Shown: positions 11,655-25,654, counted from the first letter of the stretch. The stretch is 64,000 nt of DNA from Megamerina dolium (GCA_963854835.1 OY978529.1:47239821-47303820); one strand, 5' to 3'. Translations and numbers: made by a program. The notes: generated from the sequence alone by a model not told the origin.

Positions 11655-14489
11655 AGTCAACCACGGAAGAATGAGCAGAGTGCTCAGAAAAAGTAAATAG
11701 ACGATCATAATACGATCGTAAGCCACAAAGGAACAGATGCAAGGAGAGCTGGTGCGAGTTCCCTATAAATAGGATAGAAAGAGGCATACCATTATCCAAA
11801 GAACGCATGTATCATGACCAGTAAGTTGGCTTGCTATGATTTCAACAAGGACTGCACAGTGTCGAAGCATCGCCAGGTTGAGACAATTAGACCATATACA
11901 ATATGTGCATATATTCATGTATTTTTTCACAAATGTATTTTGATATTATTTTAAAATATTTAGTAATCTTTAATGAACAGATCCCTTAGTGCTAAGAGAT
12001 TATTATCTAAAATAACATCAATTCTAAGAATTAGGATCATTTTACTTGAATGACATTTTATATATTAAAATTTTAATGAATTTCAAAGAAACCGACATCA
12101 AAGAATGCCAATTTGCTATAATTTATATGCTGCTATTGTCAATTTTATATTGAAAACTTCTAAATACACATAATAGGGGAGTCTTGTGAATATATTCCAT
12201 TGTGTTTTAAAATAATGTATGAAGAGAAGAGGGATGAAGAGAAGAGTAACAACCATTTTTCGCACCTTATCCTAATGAACTTCAAAGAAACTCGAACGGA
12301 TAAATTAACATCATAGCATTTTTCTTGTTTAACATAGATTTCATCGATAACACCAATAAGTATTAGTGACAAGTAAGTAATTAAAAAGAATTTATGCGCA
12401 AACACTGTGGCCACTGCTTTTGGTCATAGTAGCCTTAGTCTTCATTGTTACGATTACCAATTTAAAATGGACTTTGCTTAAATTTCTGATCATTTCCCTT
12501 TAACGATAAGTATGTAATCGTGTGCTAAACCATTTTGAAAAAACCTCTTAGCTTTTTCTGTAAAGTTTTTTTTTTTTTGCAAGACAGGTCAGAGAAGGAG
12601 AGCGAAAGCATGTAGGTCGTATAGAGAAACAGGTTAAAGAGATATGTAAAAGAAACTCGTAGACCAAGGGATATTGATAGAGAATATGAGGATGGAAGAA
12701 AGCTACTGCTACACAAAATTCTTTGTACAGACCTTCCGAAGATTATGTGGCGAAAGAAAATGTATTGAGAGTATCATCACACCCCGTCAATCATGAGTGA
12801 AATAATAAAAGGTGAACTATCACCAGAGGGAAATTATATATCGTCTAATTAAAGAAGAAAAAACAAACAACAAATATATGCGCTTTTGACAGAAAGATCT
12901 ACAATTTTCGAATACTGAATTTTCTTAATTAAACTACACAGCTTAGGTAAGACTACACTGCACTATACCAACATTGACCTAACAGAGCCGTTAATAGTTT
13001 TTCGTTTCGATCCTTTTTAATTACCCATATGTATGGGACTAATAGGTAATGTAACTAGCTAATGTACTAATTTATCTCTGTTTAGGTTCTATTGGTTATC
13101 CCGTAAAATAAAACCATATTCAATGAAGGTACAATTTCAAATTTTCACGTATATTTACGACTGATACATACATATTTATTAGCAGCTGGTGCTGCTGCTC
13201 ATATTAATATTTACATATACACCTAAGATATTTCCGTGTTTTTACTATCGTTACTGTCTCTCACTCGTTCTAGCAAATAATTTCCTGTCACTATTCGCCT
13301 AATGATCTTATACAAGTCTATTGTTATGCGCAACTATATTAGGTACATAAGAACACTTCATACTCCAATGCGCACGCTATCAGTAATGTACCATAGTACC
13401 ATATGGCGTAACATCAGCAATACACCAACACCACCATAAATATATAGAAATTCCTTTTGGTGAAATTGGTGGTATTTTATATCAATTCTAATGCAAATCG
13501 GATATGTGTAGAATTTAATTTGTTTGAACACTCAATGCTCTCATATTCATACAATATCTTGTACCATTCGAAGTTGAATTTTATTTAAAATTTATTCTGC
13601 AGAAAATCATTAATATGTACCCCTATAACAACACAAATTGGACGTTCTGCTTGAAATATTTCATTAGATACAAGTTGGTACATATATGCCTTTTATGTAG
13701 GTGCTATATTCTAAGGCACACACACACACACACACACACAGGTATTCATTAGAACATATTCTACAATATTTTAAAAAGGTGCCTTATTGCTTTCAAAAGG
13801 TACACTATATTTTTTCATATTTTTGTTTTCACTACGTAATATATGTTTATGTTAACTCATCTGTGACGTGAAAAAGAGGCAATGGCACGCGCGTTACACT
13901 CGTCTACAGGCATAGGAGAAAGAAATATAATTGCGTACATGTACCCAGATATAGAAATATTGTACAAAAATAAGTACCTATCTAAGTAAGTACATACCAG
14001 TATTCAAACATCTATATGTAAGCGTATATAGTATATTACAATACTTCGTAAAGGTTGAGTGCGCTCGCAGCAAGGGTTGCTACTCAAGCATAAAAGTATA
14101 AAAATGAATAAAATAATTTATGAATTACAGTAACTATGCAAAACAGATGAAGAATATAATTTGTGCAAATAATATATGAGCAGCTTCAGTAAATAATATG
14201 ATTGTTAAATCATTAGCCACAGATGTTTTATTCGCATTTTCATTTAGATAGATCCAAGAACTATAAGGGTTTCCATGGCAAAGTAGTTGACCCAATAAAA
14301 GTGATTATTTTTGTTCACATAGAACGACCTCCACCAAATCTCTGAATACCTTAGTACATCTTATTCATTTAAATATCCTGGGGAAGCAATTAACATCTCA
14401 ATCGACAATTAGATTTAGATCAATTTCAGAATGGTTCTGCAATGGCACGGGACACTCAAGAACCAATATAGATTTATACCGCAAACAGT
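11655..14489. other. Non-coding DNA, one (CA)n microsatellite
   Basis: No supported gene. The frames at 11512-11808, 12160-12414 and 12525-12716 (minus) lack recognisable domains. A (CA)12 tract lies at 13717-13740. Confidence 0.45.
13717..13740. repeat. (CA)n microsatellite
   Basis: About twelve uninterrupted CA units preceded by AAGG and followed by GGTATT. Confidence 0.9.
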
Positions 14490-15061
14490 TGACTATGAAA
14501 CGACAAAGTAACGTTCGACAGAAAGTTTAATACACATATGCCATCCAGATCTGGTAGGGAGTATGGGAACACCCAGATAAGGAGAGCATTGGCATTCTAA
14601 TGGCGACGTGTAAACTTCTCCTAGCCTAGGACGTATTAGAGAAAACGAATGCCAGGTGGGAGGTGGAACACTCATGTGCAACTACCCGATCAATCTGACC
14701 AGTACTGAACATAAAACGAAGAAAAGACTTACTAGCGCTTAACAGACATTCATATTGGTTGGAATTATTACGGGGCATTGCTTGATAGGTAGGCATCCAA
14801 ATAGGCATGGTAGAACCAGAGTCCATAACTCACCTTCTGTGTGAGTGTCCGGCACTGGCTCGCCGCATAATAACTAATCTGGGCAGTCACTTTATTCTTA
14901 ACCTCACCGAGCTAGCTTACTATCAGTTGGTAAACATTCCAAGCTTTAACCGAAGCTCTGGTTGGTTCGTAAGGGAAATTGGGTAGCCCACTTGCGGCAA
15001 TGAGCCTTATTTGGCCTAAGTGAGTCCGTGCAAATGGACAGCCGCCTCAATCTAATCTAAT
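14490..15061 (+). pseudogene. LINE remnant: end of ORF2 and 3' UTR
   Basis: Shifting + frames give fragments typical of the end of ORF2 in fly I/LOA-type LINEs: an RWEVEHSC-like segment, a GHCLIGRH-type segment (about 14770), then the Cys-rich motif THLLCECPALARR (about 14828-14866) and a SFNRSSGWFV-like end (about 14941-14970). It finishes with a GCCTCAATCTAATCTAA tail. Several frame changes and stops show it is dead. The final 60 bp match 11590-11654. Confidence 0.7.
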
Positions 15062-16189
15062 TTGGGTATGGGATTTTTGCAAAATATGCGAGGATGTGGG
15101 ACAAGCTGTGTCAGAAAGATTAGAAAGCCAATGCACATGATCTAGTTATTTGATTAACCGAAAATCAAGGGTAAAAATAAACCATTAACTAGCCGTGTAA
15201 TCAAGTATTCGAGAACATTAACCCATATGTACACGTATATGTGCATGTATATGAAAGCACATTTATATATGTATAGTTTTATATGTAAACTCAAATAAGA
15301 ATAAATTACAAAAGCCTTAAGAGTTCAACGCAATATAGATGTAGTCCTATAGGTAAGCCTCCGTGTTTTTTTTCACATCTATCTTTTTTTATAGTATAGC
15401 ACGGACCACCCTATTATAAGCTATATCCAAACGGACAAAATTTATTATATTATTTATTAAAAAGTTTAAGTTTTAGTTTGTACCGGAAAATAAAGTTCAA
15501 ACAATTTTTCAAAAATTTATATTTTTCGAAAATAAAGAAGAAAAAGATTTACAAATGAAATAATTTTTCTTTTTCAGCCAAACCATAGAAATATACTCTT
15601 TCAGATAGTGGAATCGACACTCCAATAAAGAACATACAATTTTTTGCAAAGCCCTTCAGACGCATTGCTAAGAAATCAGGCTGGAAAATTAAATGGTTTT
15701 ATGGTCATTACGAATTATCAAGGAAAAACTTCATCCCATCGCTTGCGGAAGGCTGAGGTGACAAATCAGCAAACTGAATGGATGTTGTATCATAATATAA
15801 AGGGTCTCCTGAAAACAATTTTGACTTACAATGTTACACCGTATCGAAACTGTATCGATAAATGTGCTACAAATTAAAAGCAATTGCTTTCAATTATTTA
15901 TATTTTTATTGTTTCGCCATAGTGCTTCCTTTAGTCCTTATCGAAGCCTAATCGAAGTAAACCCAGACCTGAAAAAATAAAAGTAAATCAAATGAAATAT
16001 TATTTTTTTAAATCATTTTTTGAATTCACATTAGTGGGTTCATGTTATTTTATCCTATAGGAACTAATAAAATTGTCAATAACATCCCACATCCACATTT
16101 TGTATAAGAGATATATAATACCTATTTACGAAATAAAATAAAATAAATATTTATGAATGGGAATCAAACAAAATGCATGCAAAATCTTA
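15062..16189. other. Non-coding DNA, no gene seen
   Basis: AT-rich. The frame at 15644-15877 encodes 77 residues with no domain I recognise and no splice context; I do not call it. Confidence 0.4.
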
Positions 16190-16400
16190 GAAAAGTTACA
16201 AAATTGTACGTATTCTGTGATGATTTTAAAGCAGCATTCGACTGGATTGATCAAACCCCAATTTTATAAACTCAACATTATTGGAGATTTTAGCTAAAGT
16301 ACTACATTTATCTTTGAATCTACACAGCAACAATAATGCAATGATGGTATTACAGTATTTACTGAGTTTATTAAAATGGCATGGCTAAAGCCAGAATACG
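16190..16400 (+). pseudogene. Short reverse transcriptase fragment (LINE relic)
   Basis: A frame near 16205-16265 reads LYVFCDDFKAAFDWID, which resembles the first catalytic block of non-LTR reverse transcriptase (the F-x-D-F-x-x-A-F-D motif). Stops follow at once. It is a very decayed fragment with no defined ends. Confidence 0.4.
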
Positions 16401-17994
16401 ATAACAATAAAATGTAAAGTTAGAAACGAAATGTATCATAAAAGTTGTGAAACAAGCCAAAACTTGTTCTATAAACAATTTTTTTATATGGGTAAAATAT
16501 ATATTTCACTCAACCAAATATATTTATACTTTCTCTACCTCTCATAACATCGTAATATCGTAAATAATGGATATCATAATATATGTACTACGTATATATG
16601 GCCTTCTATGTACATTTGTGACTGATTTACGTATTAAATGGCCAGCGAAATTTTATTGTCTTCACATAAACATGCATAAACATGTTGTATCTTCAGCCGA
16701 CAGCAGACTCTTGCAAGAACTGAAAATATTATGAATCATCACAACAATGAATAAGACAAGATTGAACATGATTAACTTAACAAAGGCATTCCCATAGTTC
16801 CCACAGACGAGAACAACTTTACACTCTGCTCTACTTACATTTCGCAATATAGACTGATGGTGTGTAAAGAAAGATTTACAAAAATGAATACTACACATGT
16901 TGCATTCAGAAAGAGCGTTCAGTATCAGTATCGAATGCCGTAGAGGTAAGACATTTTAAACAACAACAACAACAATAATTATAACAACCTCAACGCTGAA
17001 GAAGCAGTAGGCAAGCAAGCGCCAACTTAAAACTCGTTTGAAACCATGTTCACGGGTATGTGGCCTAAGTCTTTTATTTTGATGCCATTTTTTCATTTGA
17101 TTTTTCTTTGCTTTACTTTGCTTTGTTTTGTTTTATTTTACTTTGTTTATGTTTCTCTTTCCTTTTGCGCTTGTCTTTTACATTTCAGTATGCTACTACT
17201 ATTTCTACACTTGTTGTTGCCGTTGGTTGAACATTCAGCTGAGAATATAAAATGCCTAGCATCTTTTGTAGTTCAAAAAAAAACTGACAATATTTTTTTC
17301 TTTTTTATTGAGGATGATCCATTAATTGACTCTAATTTGCATTATTGTGGAAGAATGTGTAAATGAATGAGTTACCCGAAAATTGAACGAGCAATTTTGA
17401 TATGTGAACTACATCAGCTTAACTTAGCTTGATTATCAAATGTATGTGTTATTTTTTCTCGAATAACACATCACATCACAAACACACAGGAAGTTTGACC
17501 TCATCCGAATATTTTATTACATAATCAAAATTGCGTTTAATTTTGTAGATGTGACAACACTGCCCAAGGCTCATAAATTCATCGAATAAAACGTTCATAA
17601 ATGAGTTAATTTAAAACTCACAACAGAGTCAAAAAATTTTCATAACTACATCCAAGAAGAAGTCATAGTTCATACAATTTGTGAATCTTCTATGATCTAT
17701 ATTTAAGACTCATTCTTAATTCATAATTAGTAGTTTTTTATAGCTCATAATTAGGCCTCATAAAAATAGTCCACCCAGGAAGGAAATATCATTCTTATAC
17801 ACTACAATACAAACATGAGCAAAACGCTCCTAAATAAAAGTCAAAAATGAGTATTTTTATGATTGTTTTAGTATGAGTATTTTTATGATGAATTGTATTC
17901 TAAAACTACTGTACGTAGAGAAACTTCAAATTATATTTATATAAATATTTTTTAAATTGCATTTCAACGAAAAATATACGAATTTTTTGAAAAT
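16401..17994. other. Non-coding DNA upstream of the CYB5D1-like gene
   Basis: No exon was recognised. The frame at 17046-17366 is low-complexity (Phe/Leu-rich from TTTTG repeats). The promoter of the downstream gene probably lies in the last few hundred bases, but no motif is convincing. Confidence 0.4.
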
Positions 17995-18833
17995 ATGAAA
18001 TATTTCTTATACGATGAGGTTGTTCTGCACAATAAATGGAATGATTTCTGGATTGTTATACATGGCAATATTCTAAATTTAACACCACTTCTGAAAGATC
18101 GCAGAGACCACTGGAATAATGTAGGTAATAAATACAATTCGAAGTGGAATTAAAAAGATCAATCAATCAATCACCTTCTTCTTTACATAGAATTTGGAAT
18201 ACCTCTTGGCATTTGGTGGCAAAGATTTATCATATCTATTTCACGAAAATGGTCTTCCAAAAACAGAAACATCACCAGTAACAGGTCGACCACGTTTACT
18301 CTTTCCTCCAATTCTCGAAGTAGCTCTCAGTGCTTGTTGCAAAAGTAAGGACAAAATTTGGAGCCAAGACCCCTTTTATCACATAGGTCATCTAACACGA
18401 AGAGAGCGACGTCTTCGCATCATCAACACACTAACGGGTTTGAATATGTGACAACATTTTTTACTTTATTTATCGGTACAAGTGTATATCTAAATAATAT
18501 TAAATGTATGTTAATAGGGCACACTCAGCTGATGAAAGTCTGCGATGAGGACACAATTTTTGATATACAACGAAAGTATAAAAATCTATACAATCATCAT
18601 GCGGGCAGCTATTTGTGGCGTAAATTTTCCAAAGGGGTATGTTATAGCTGGGACCACATTGAGTAAATTGAAAAATTCATTACGTCAGATTTCTTATACA
18701 GGGCAATTGTCAGGGAGAGCTACGCTTCAATGAAACGCTCGATGAAAACGGCCTAATTGAAGAAGAATCAGAAATTGAATTACCGCCTCCATCAATATGG
18801 CTATACTATACAGATGATGTGACAATCGCTTAA
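17995..18833 (+). CDS. Cyb5d1: CYB5D1-like cytochrome b5 domain protein, four exons
   Basis: Splicing four exons (17995-18120, 18191-18437, 18518-18636, 18702-18833) with GT/AG introns of 65-80 bp gives 207 residues, close to the 228 of human CYB5D1. The first exon holds a degenerate cytochrome b5 fold (YDEVVLHNKWNDFWIVIHG, LNLTPLL). Exon 2 has AFGGKDLSYLF, the family's conserved GGKDIS-WF segment, and ends in RRLRIINTLTG. Exon 3 has YNHHAGSYLWRKF, matching the family's YNSHAASYTWK. Exon 4 carries an acidic LDENGLIEEE stretch and ends PSIWLYYTDDV. Vertebrate and algal relatives are linked to motile cilia and radial spokes, so a role in sperm flagella or sensory cilia is plausible in a fly. 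All frames stay open, so the gene looks intact. The start is the first in-frame ATG ahead of the b5-like fold. Confidence 0.88.
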
Positions 18834-18948
18834 AATAATTATGAATAATTTTCAAAAGGGTTTAATAGCAATATACCGAGCTTCAGCTAAAAATCTAAAA
18901 ACATCCCCTACAAAGAAATTCTTAATACATTTTAAATTTTTATTTCCA

Positions 18949-18954
18949 AATAAA
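18949..18954 (+). terminator. Polyadenylation signal of the CYB5D1-like gene
   Basis: AATAAA about 115 bp downstream of the stop codon, at a usual distance for a short 3' UTR. Confidence 0.5.
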
Positions 18955-21454
18955 ATTTCAAAAACAAAGAAGAACTAAAAAGAAGAAAGAATTATAAATG
19001 AAAAATATTCGGATTTATCAAAATTCTGATAAATCGATTCATTTTGATTCATCAAATAATCGATTAATCAGACCGTTCGACTAACTCATTAATCGCACAT
19101 CCCTAGTTTTCACCAAAATATTCTAGCGAGTCATGAATACTAATAGGCTTATTAAGTTGTAAAATTACTTTTCGTGTAAAAGAGGAGGAGGCGGGCATCT
19201 AACCCCTTAATTGCATTGGTTACACTAATTATCAAACAATATTCATCACCTCTTCTTTTATGTGTGACAAGCGGAAGCAAAAACTCAATATGTGGCTTGA
19301 CTTTTCAAATATGTGGAATTAAAAAATAAAGGATTTTTTATTAGATTAGATTAGATTCTAATCGTATTAGCTATGTAGTTTCAGAACGAATAAGACTATT
19401 CAACATTAAATTCAATTTAACTTGAGCGCCGCAATATTAACACAATCTCTTTTCTGTTGTATTGTGCCTACAACACTACTTTACTTATTTATTTAACAAC
19501 ATGTCATATTAAAATGTCAATTATTTAAATTATTCTATTTGCAAACATGCAAACTTCGTTTCTATGCATTCTTACAATTTTCCCTGAGATAAGAATGCAC
19601 ACTGAAGTCTAATCTTGCTTGAACGACGACTCCAAAGTGAAGAAGAAGCATGTGAAAATAGTTTCCCAAACACAAACGGAAATTCAGAGTTCGGAATTTG
19701 TACAGCAATACAAGTGCGTGGGTAAATGTGGAATTTTATAACTGGCTGGGAGCGTGAATTGCTTTAGTTTATTGCTTATTCTATTGTTGATGTTGTTTGT
19801 GCTGACACTGCTGATTTTCCTAAATAAAGCCATGATTAACATTTTAATGTGTTTATAAACGACTTTACAAATCAAAAGAGTTTACATATTCACGATGAAA
19901 ATAAAGTTTCTTAAAGGAAATGGTAAAAAAAAAATTCAAAAGCAATAACTTCCATGATACGCACACACATTAGCTGTACAAAAATATATTCTATCCGAAT
20001 ATGGTAAGTCAGCACATATTTTCAACATCCGGCTACTTGGAAAGGGGTCATCTTTATATTACTTTTCATTTTTATTGCGACCAAATTTTAACATATTGAT
20101 AACATGTTGAATAACAAAAAGCTATTAGAAAAACCCAAACTAAATCATTATGAGATCGTAAATAGATTTTCTATAAATTCACCATAGCCCACTAAACCGC
20201 AACACCTCCTGAAGCACGATTTGTAAACATTTACAACATTTACTTATGCCATACCATACTCGTACTTTAGCAAATAAATTCAACAACAATTTATGATTGT
20301 GCATTATTAAATATTCATAAATTGATTGTAGCGGAACCAAATTAGGAAGTGCGACCACACCACAATCATCACCATATAAGTATGTATAATAGGTATATAG
20401 AGGCAAGCGTATATGAGTAGCAAGCAAATATGTATGTTTTGGATGGCATATAGAATTAATTAAAATGTTCAGTACTACTACTACCAATGCCGCTTGCCGC
20501 TACATGCATACAAAGAACTATAAATGACAATAAATACCACATACGTAGGTACCTACCAATAAAACGACTGAGCTGAGCTGAAAAAATATACAAATAATCC
20601 ACTCTATACAGTTGTACGCGATGGTGTATGTTACTAAATATTGTACATCAACATATCTAATGTTATAAACACTCAAAATGCACCGTAAACGGTATATTGT
20701 CAACTCTCGTACTACACACAGTTTATATGTGAATGCATATTCTTCACTTGTACGTACCTATACATTTCTTGTAATATTTATCATTTAAAAATTATAATTA
20801 TCTCTATAAATTATTCAAATCTTTGCAATGTTTCCGTTTCAATCAACCAATCAATAATACCTCCAAAATAATTAAGTTTGAGGTTTCCGAATAGTTTTAC
20901 TCATATGACTTGTTGCCTTGAACGTAGTATGAGGGCAATACAAGCCACTACGTACCTATACCCTAGGTAGTGACTGAATTTACCCCGAGAAAATATTGAA
21001 ATTCAAATTTTGAATATTTGTGTTCAAAAAACTCCAGAGCGTAAAAAGATAAAGATAGATAATAAAAATAATATATTTTTAAATGGGAGCCTTCGGTTTA
21101 CGTTTAAATAGTAATTTAATCGAGTTTAAAAACCTTATTTTTAATGTACTTAATTATGTTACGATTTACAATAAAATTATGCCAACAACACTGGCATTAT
21201 TTGAATATATTTTGTGCTACCTTCACGCCAATTTCGGATATAATGAAGATATTTAAAAATTTTCCTAACCACCGTCTAAAAGATTCTGAAAGAGGTTTCC
21301 AACTGGAAATTTTATCGAAGCATTGAGTACCCTTCTTGTTAAGGCATAATTTACGCAATTTCAAAAGATTCGCAATAGTTGTCATGCTGACGCCTTAAAC
21401 AAATAATTTGTTTATGAGCAAATTTTCTCCATTCGACTTAAAGGCTATATTTAA
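18955..21454. other. Non-coding DNA, no gene seen
   Basis: Around 19013-19090 ATCGATTCATTTTGATTCATC and related ATCGATTAATC words repeat, which may be a repeat end. Nothing else is recognisable; minus-strand frames near 20179-20703 are low in complexity. Confidence 0.4.
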
Positions 21455-21766
21455 ATATGTGGCACTAATAGACCCCGAAAGCCCCTTTGGCCGAGCTTCC
21501 CTTCCAGTACTGTTGGGCGTATTAAATTTTCGACAGTATTAAAAGAGACCTACTTATATTAGCCAGTTCCGGACATCAGAACCCTTGTGACATTACCTTT
21601 TCTTTGTCCGGAACCGCTTTGTCACAGTGGTCTTTTAGAAGCATTTTTAGCACAAATTGTTGCCGCCGGAAGAATTGTCAACTGCTTGCCGACAAGTGGG
21701 TACCATTCGAAAGAAAAATCTTTTCGATATGAAACTTAACTCATTAACCACTGAGCTACGGCACGA
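21455..21766 (-). mobile_element. tRNA-derived SINE, copy S2 (internal deletion)
   Basis: In reverse it matches the SINE body from the TATGTGGCAC tail to the A-box (TAGCTCAGTGGTTAATGAG on the minus strand). The segment holding the B-box is missing: the body joins directly to the A-box part near 21731-21740. It is more diverged than copies S1 and S6. Confidence 0.75.
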
Positions 21767-22599
21767 TTAAAGCCACTTAGCTTTGTGTTTCAGTTGTTTC
21801 AGCTGTAAACACCTCTATTGTCTCTCCGATAAAATACAAAATTTATAAGTTAAGCTCTTTCAAAACCAAGTTAACATGACGTGGTCCTACATGATCAATA
21901 AATACACCCACAAAATCACCTTATTATCATAATCATAATCTAAATATAATACTATTACCTTTTAATTACACGACTACCGCTTTTTCCAAAAACTTAACTT
22001 GCAATCAATTGTGACCGCAATTCTCACGTAATCATTGTTAAATTGGAATGTTCTCATGCAGTCTTACACGTCAGCTAAGATATATGTAAGCATATATACG
22101 AGTATATAACTTAGAGTACCTTAGAGAGTTAGAATACGAATTACCCAAAACAAATTTCTCATTCACATCCGTACATACTAGTACGTACAGTAGTGAACGA
22201 GTTTCGCTTGAGTTAATTTGAGTTATTTTAAAACTAGTGACTATTTTGAGGAGGTTTTGTTTATATGTTGGTATTGTATGTAGTGAATGTAAGCTAAAAT
22301 AAATTGCATTAAAGTATTTTTGCGATGAAGCTCATTCAAGGCACACGCAATATACGTACGGTGACCAGATATCCTAAAGAAAAATTAGGATACATTTTTC
22401 AATTGATCTGATGAATATAATATGATATGGGAGTTTTAGTTGCAAATAAGATGTATGTATTACCAAAGTCGAAAAAAAAATATTTAATGAAGTATGGGAA
22501 AATTATTTAATTTTTTTTTAAATGTGTATGGCGACGCGCAATGCATGATTTGCTATCACGTTGTTAGTCGCAAGGTTTAAAAGACACTTCTACTCTTTT
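21767..22599. other. Non-coding DNA
   Basis: A short palindrome with TCCTAAAG and TTAGGA lies near 22372-22391. No gene was recognised. Confidence 0.4.
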
Positions 22600-22668
22600 T
22601 TTACATTGAACTCACGACCTACGGATCATAAGGCCAACTCACTAACCTCTGAGCTACGGCACCTACCC
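22600..22668 (-). mobile_element. tRNA-derived SINE, copy S3 (tRNA head only)
   Basis: The minus strand reads GGTGCCGTAGCTCAGAGGTT, then a TCCGTAGGTCGTGAGTTCAA segment, corresponding to the A- and B-box half of the SINE. The body is absent. It does not fold as a complete tRNA with paired acceptor ends, so it is not called a tRNA gene. Confidence 0.65.
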
Positions 22669-23381
22669 AAATATTAACAGATTTGTTAAGGTTCAAAAAT
22701 ACGCCAAAATCGTCAAGTCTATATATGATAATTACACAGATAAATTTCACGATTTAGAATGTATTGAAACCCTAGAAAACTTATACGATTATCCATTTAT
22801 TTGTGAAACAGAAGAGCATAGGATGTTGTACTGCTAACAGAGCTGAAACAAAACTGTTGGACGCACATCGATGACCTGTACTCAATGTGTGGCACTGCGA
22901 GGTGGAGGTTTCGAGCCTAAAAATATTTTTGAATTAGCTACGTAATAGAATATCCGACCAAACGATCTGATACATATTAAAGAGTACAGAGGAGATATAT
23001 TGTAGGTTTGGATAAGTTAGCGAAATGTTAATTTTTTTTTTTTTAATTATATTACACTAAAAAAATTATAATCAAATTAAAATAATTAAAAAAACCCCAC
23101 CAACAAAAAGTTTTTATTTTCGACAATTAAATAGTATTTTCAGTATAGAATTAGCAAACTTCGAGGTGTGCTTCGTTTTCTGTTTCTGTTCTCTCCTCTA
23201 TAATAAATTAAATTTTAAAAATTAAGGAAGTATTTTTAACTCCATAAAGCTAAGGGCCACTCTAAACTATAACACATTCATATGGACGAGTATATGCATG
23301 CAATAACATCGAACTATATCACGGTTGTGGAAAGACGTGCATTGCTAATGTTAATACTAGTTATATTACATCGCATGTAAA
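22669..23381. other. Non-coding DNA
   Basis: AT-rich spacer; nothing recognised. Confidence 0.4.
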
Positions 23382-23715
23382 TTAGGGTGGATCACGGAAA
23401 AAGTATCAAAATTACACCCCTAGTTTTCAAATTATGTTGAAAATTTTGCAGGACAAAGAAAATGCTTTTTTTTCCTTAACCCTTTTAGAACCTCCAAAAT
23501 TGTTTTTTTTTTATTTTTATTATAGCTCAGTTGTTAATTTCAGTGGCTTGATGCTTTCGATGCTCTCCCCTCTTAAAAAAACTGTTTTCTTTGGAGAGAT
23601 ATTAGCGCTTTATAAAAATTTCCTTTCGTTATTATTCCTTTAATTTTAGAATTAGCTTCACACTACAAAAGGAAAAGTTTAAAATTTTTCTGTATGGGGA
23701 GCGATCCATCTTAAT
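23382..23715 (+). mobile_element. MITE with TGGATC terminal inverted repeats, copy 2
   Basis: It begins TTAGGGTGGATCAC and ends GCGATCCATCTTAA, with TA at both outer borders. It is related in reverse to 405-730: GGACAAA, AAAGTATCAA and ACCCCTAGTTT blocks are shared. The open frame at 23434-23643 is inside the element and is not a gene. Confidence 0.55.
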
Positions 23716-25037
23716 CTACAGATGATGTATCCATACATGCCTACATCTCGAAGCGTAAGTATCTGATATGATATGTTACGAATACAAAATATCGCATCCC
23801 TTCCGAATGAATAGTACAAAAAGTAATAAACGCATCTGTTAAATATACACATGTATGTAGATATACATATAGCATCGATTCGCCATATCAATATGAAACT
23901 TTAATCGAAGAAAAATTGTTGCTACATTTATGAATGCATTTGTAGATGAAAAACTTTTTTGCCAGCAAGCGACATAAAATCAGAGTATAACCATCGAGTA
24001 TGATTGAATGCAGGTGTTGCACAATCAGTACTTTAAGACGTACCTAGACGCACAAGAGAATTTGAAAATGTTAAATGAATTTCAATGTCAGAAAAAGTTT
24101 TCTCTCACGTGTACCGAATTTCATTGTACAAAATTGGCAATTATCACACGATGCGACGTTCTACACTTCCGTTATGAGATTATTTAAGCATGAACAATAT
24201 TTCAAAAATCCTTGTGACAAGCAATCGCTTCTTCAATCAATATACGAGTATGTATGTGTAAATTATACTACAGATATTGTTGCTGCTGCTGCTGTATGAT
24301 TCCCTTCATACTCACTCAAAAGTACGATATATCAAATTTCGTATCATTTAAGATTTGCCAAAGAATTTCATGTAGCGACAGAAGAAGCAAGTGCGTCCAG
24401 CACACGTTGACCGCAACATGGAAACGGAAGTATTCTCATACTTGTCAGTAAACGATAAAGGATAAAACATTCCTGTACCACCGTAAAGGTAGCAGCACGC
24501 ATTTCAATATTGAAAATATTAGTTTAACAATTTTTTTTTTTTTTTGTATAATCATATTTCCATTATAACTTTCATCTATATATACAAGTACAACAACAAT
24601 TAACAGAAACTTAACCACAATAAAAGCATCTTCTACAAAGGGTAATAAAAAAGCAGTAACCAATGCGACAATACTGCAACAGATGGATATAAGTATGTGG
24701 TCATAGCCATGTATACACTCTATGTAAATACATACATAAATATATAGATACATACATATGTATAATGGTAGCAATTCCTATAAACTCAAAGTTTAAAGAA
24801 CATAATAGAAAGTAGAAAGTAAGAACATTTTTAATTTTTAATTTTTAATATAAATTTTAATCGCATTATATGAATTTTGAAAGAAATTCAACCACGAATT
24901 CGAATTCAAAGACTTAGTTTGTCCATACTATCTAACCGAAACCGTTCAAAATTGACATAGCCAATAAAAATTTTGAGATTTTTGATGTCAAAAATGTATT
25001 TTATTTAAATATGAACTTAGTTTGTTTTTCACTCTTA
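23716..25037. other. Non-coding DNA
   Basis: There is a TGTTGCTGCTGCTGCTG run near 24277. Frames at 24075-24774 have no recognisable domain. No gene is supported. Confidence 0.4.
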
Positions 25038-25185
25038 TACCCTGGATGAGTGCTTGGTATATTCATTTCGATCAGATGTTTGTAACCACTTAATGGAAGC
25101 TCCGAAGATATAGAAAAGTATATATATTCTTGATCAGCGTCGATTAAATAGTCGATATAATGATATCCATCCATTCGCCCCTCTA
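25038..25185 (+). repeat. Dispersed GGTATATTC/TCCG repeat, copy 3 (front end only)
   Basis: TTGGTATATTCATTTCGATC, then AGATGTTTGTAACCACTT and GATCAGCGTCGATTAAAT, match the first 150 bp of the 8.7 kb copy. A degenerate CCATCCATTCG tract replaces the TCCG repeat. The rest of the repeat is missing. Confidence 0.65.
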
Positions 25186-25654
25186 CAAAAATTACTTCGT
25201 AACATTATGTAACAGTAATAAAATCAGTTAAAATAGTGTAGACTTGAGCTTATAAAAGTTTCCACCACTATAAACATGTATATAGATGTAAACATGCACA
25301 TTGGAACGGGTAAAATTTTTCTGGGGGAAAAATCAGCCAAAACCTATAGCAAAAAAATATTATAATTCTAAAAAAATTACAATAGATATCACAGATGCTT
25401 TTTTAAATTGAAACTATAATTGATTATTCGAAATTTAGCAGTAACCTAGAGGTCTAATGGGCATAGTGTACAAGAGCTTAGTTAGTATTAACAGAATCCA
25501 AAGAGAAAAAATATCACTGGAATAAATATAATTAGATTTAATTTTGATATAGTTAAGAAATTGCGTTTCAATGTAGAATATATCATAGTTAATGTTTTTA
25601 GAAACTACTTCTCGAAAACCATAACATGAAACTTTTTTTATAAACATATTTAAC

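Noticed and set aside
22600..22668. Possible tRNA gene (A- and B-box on the minus strand)
   Set aside because: The acceptor stem does not close and the sequence matches the SINE head.
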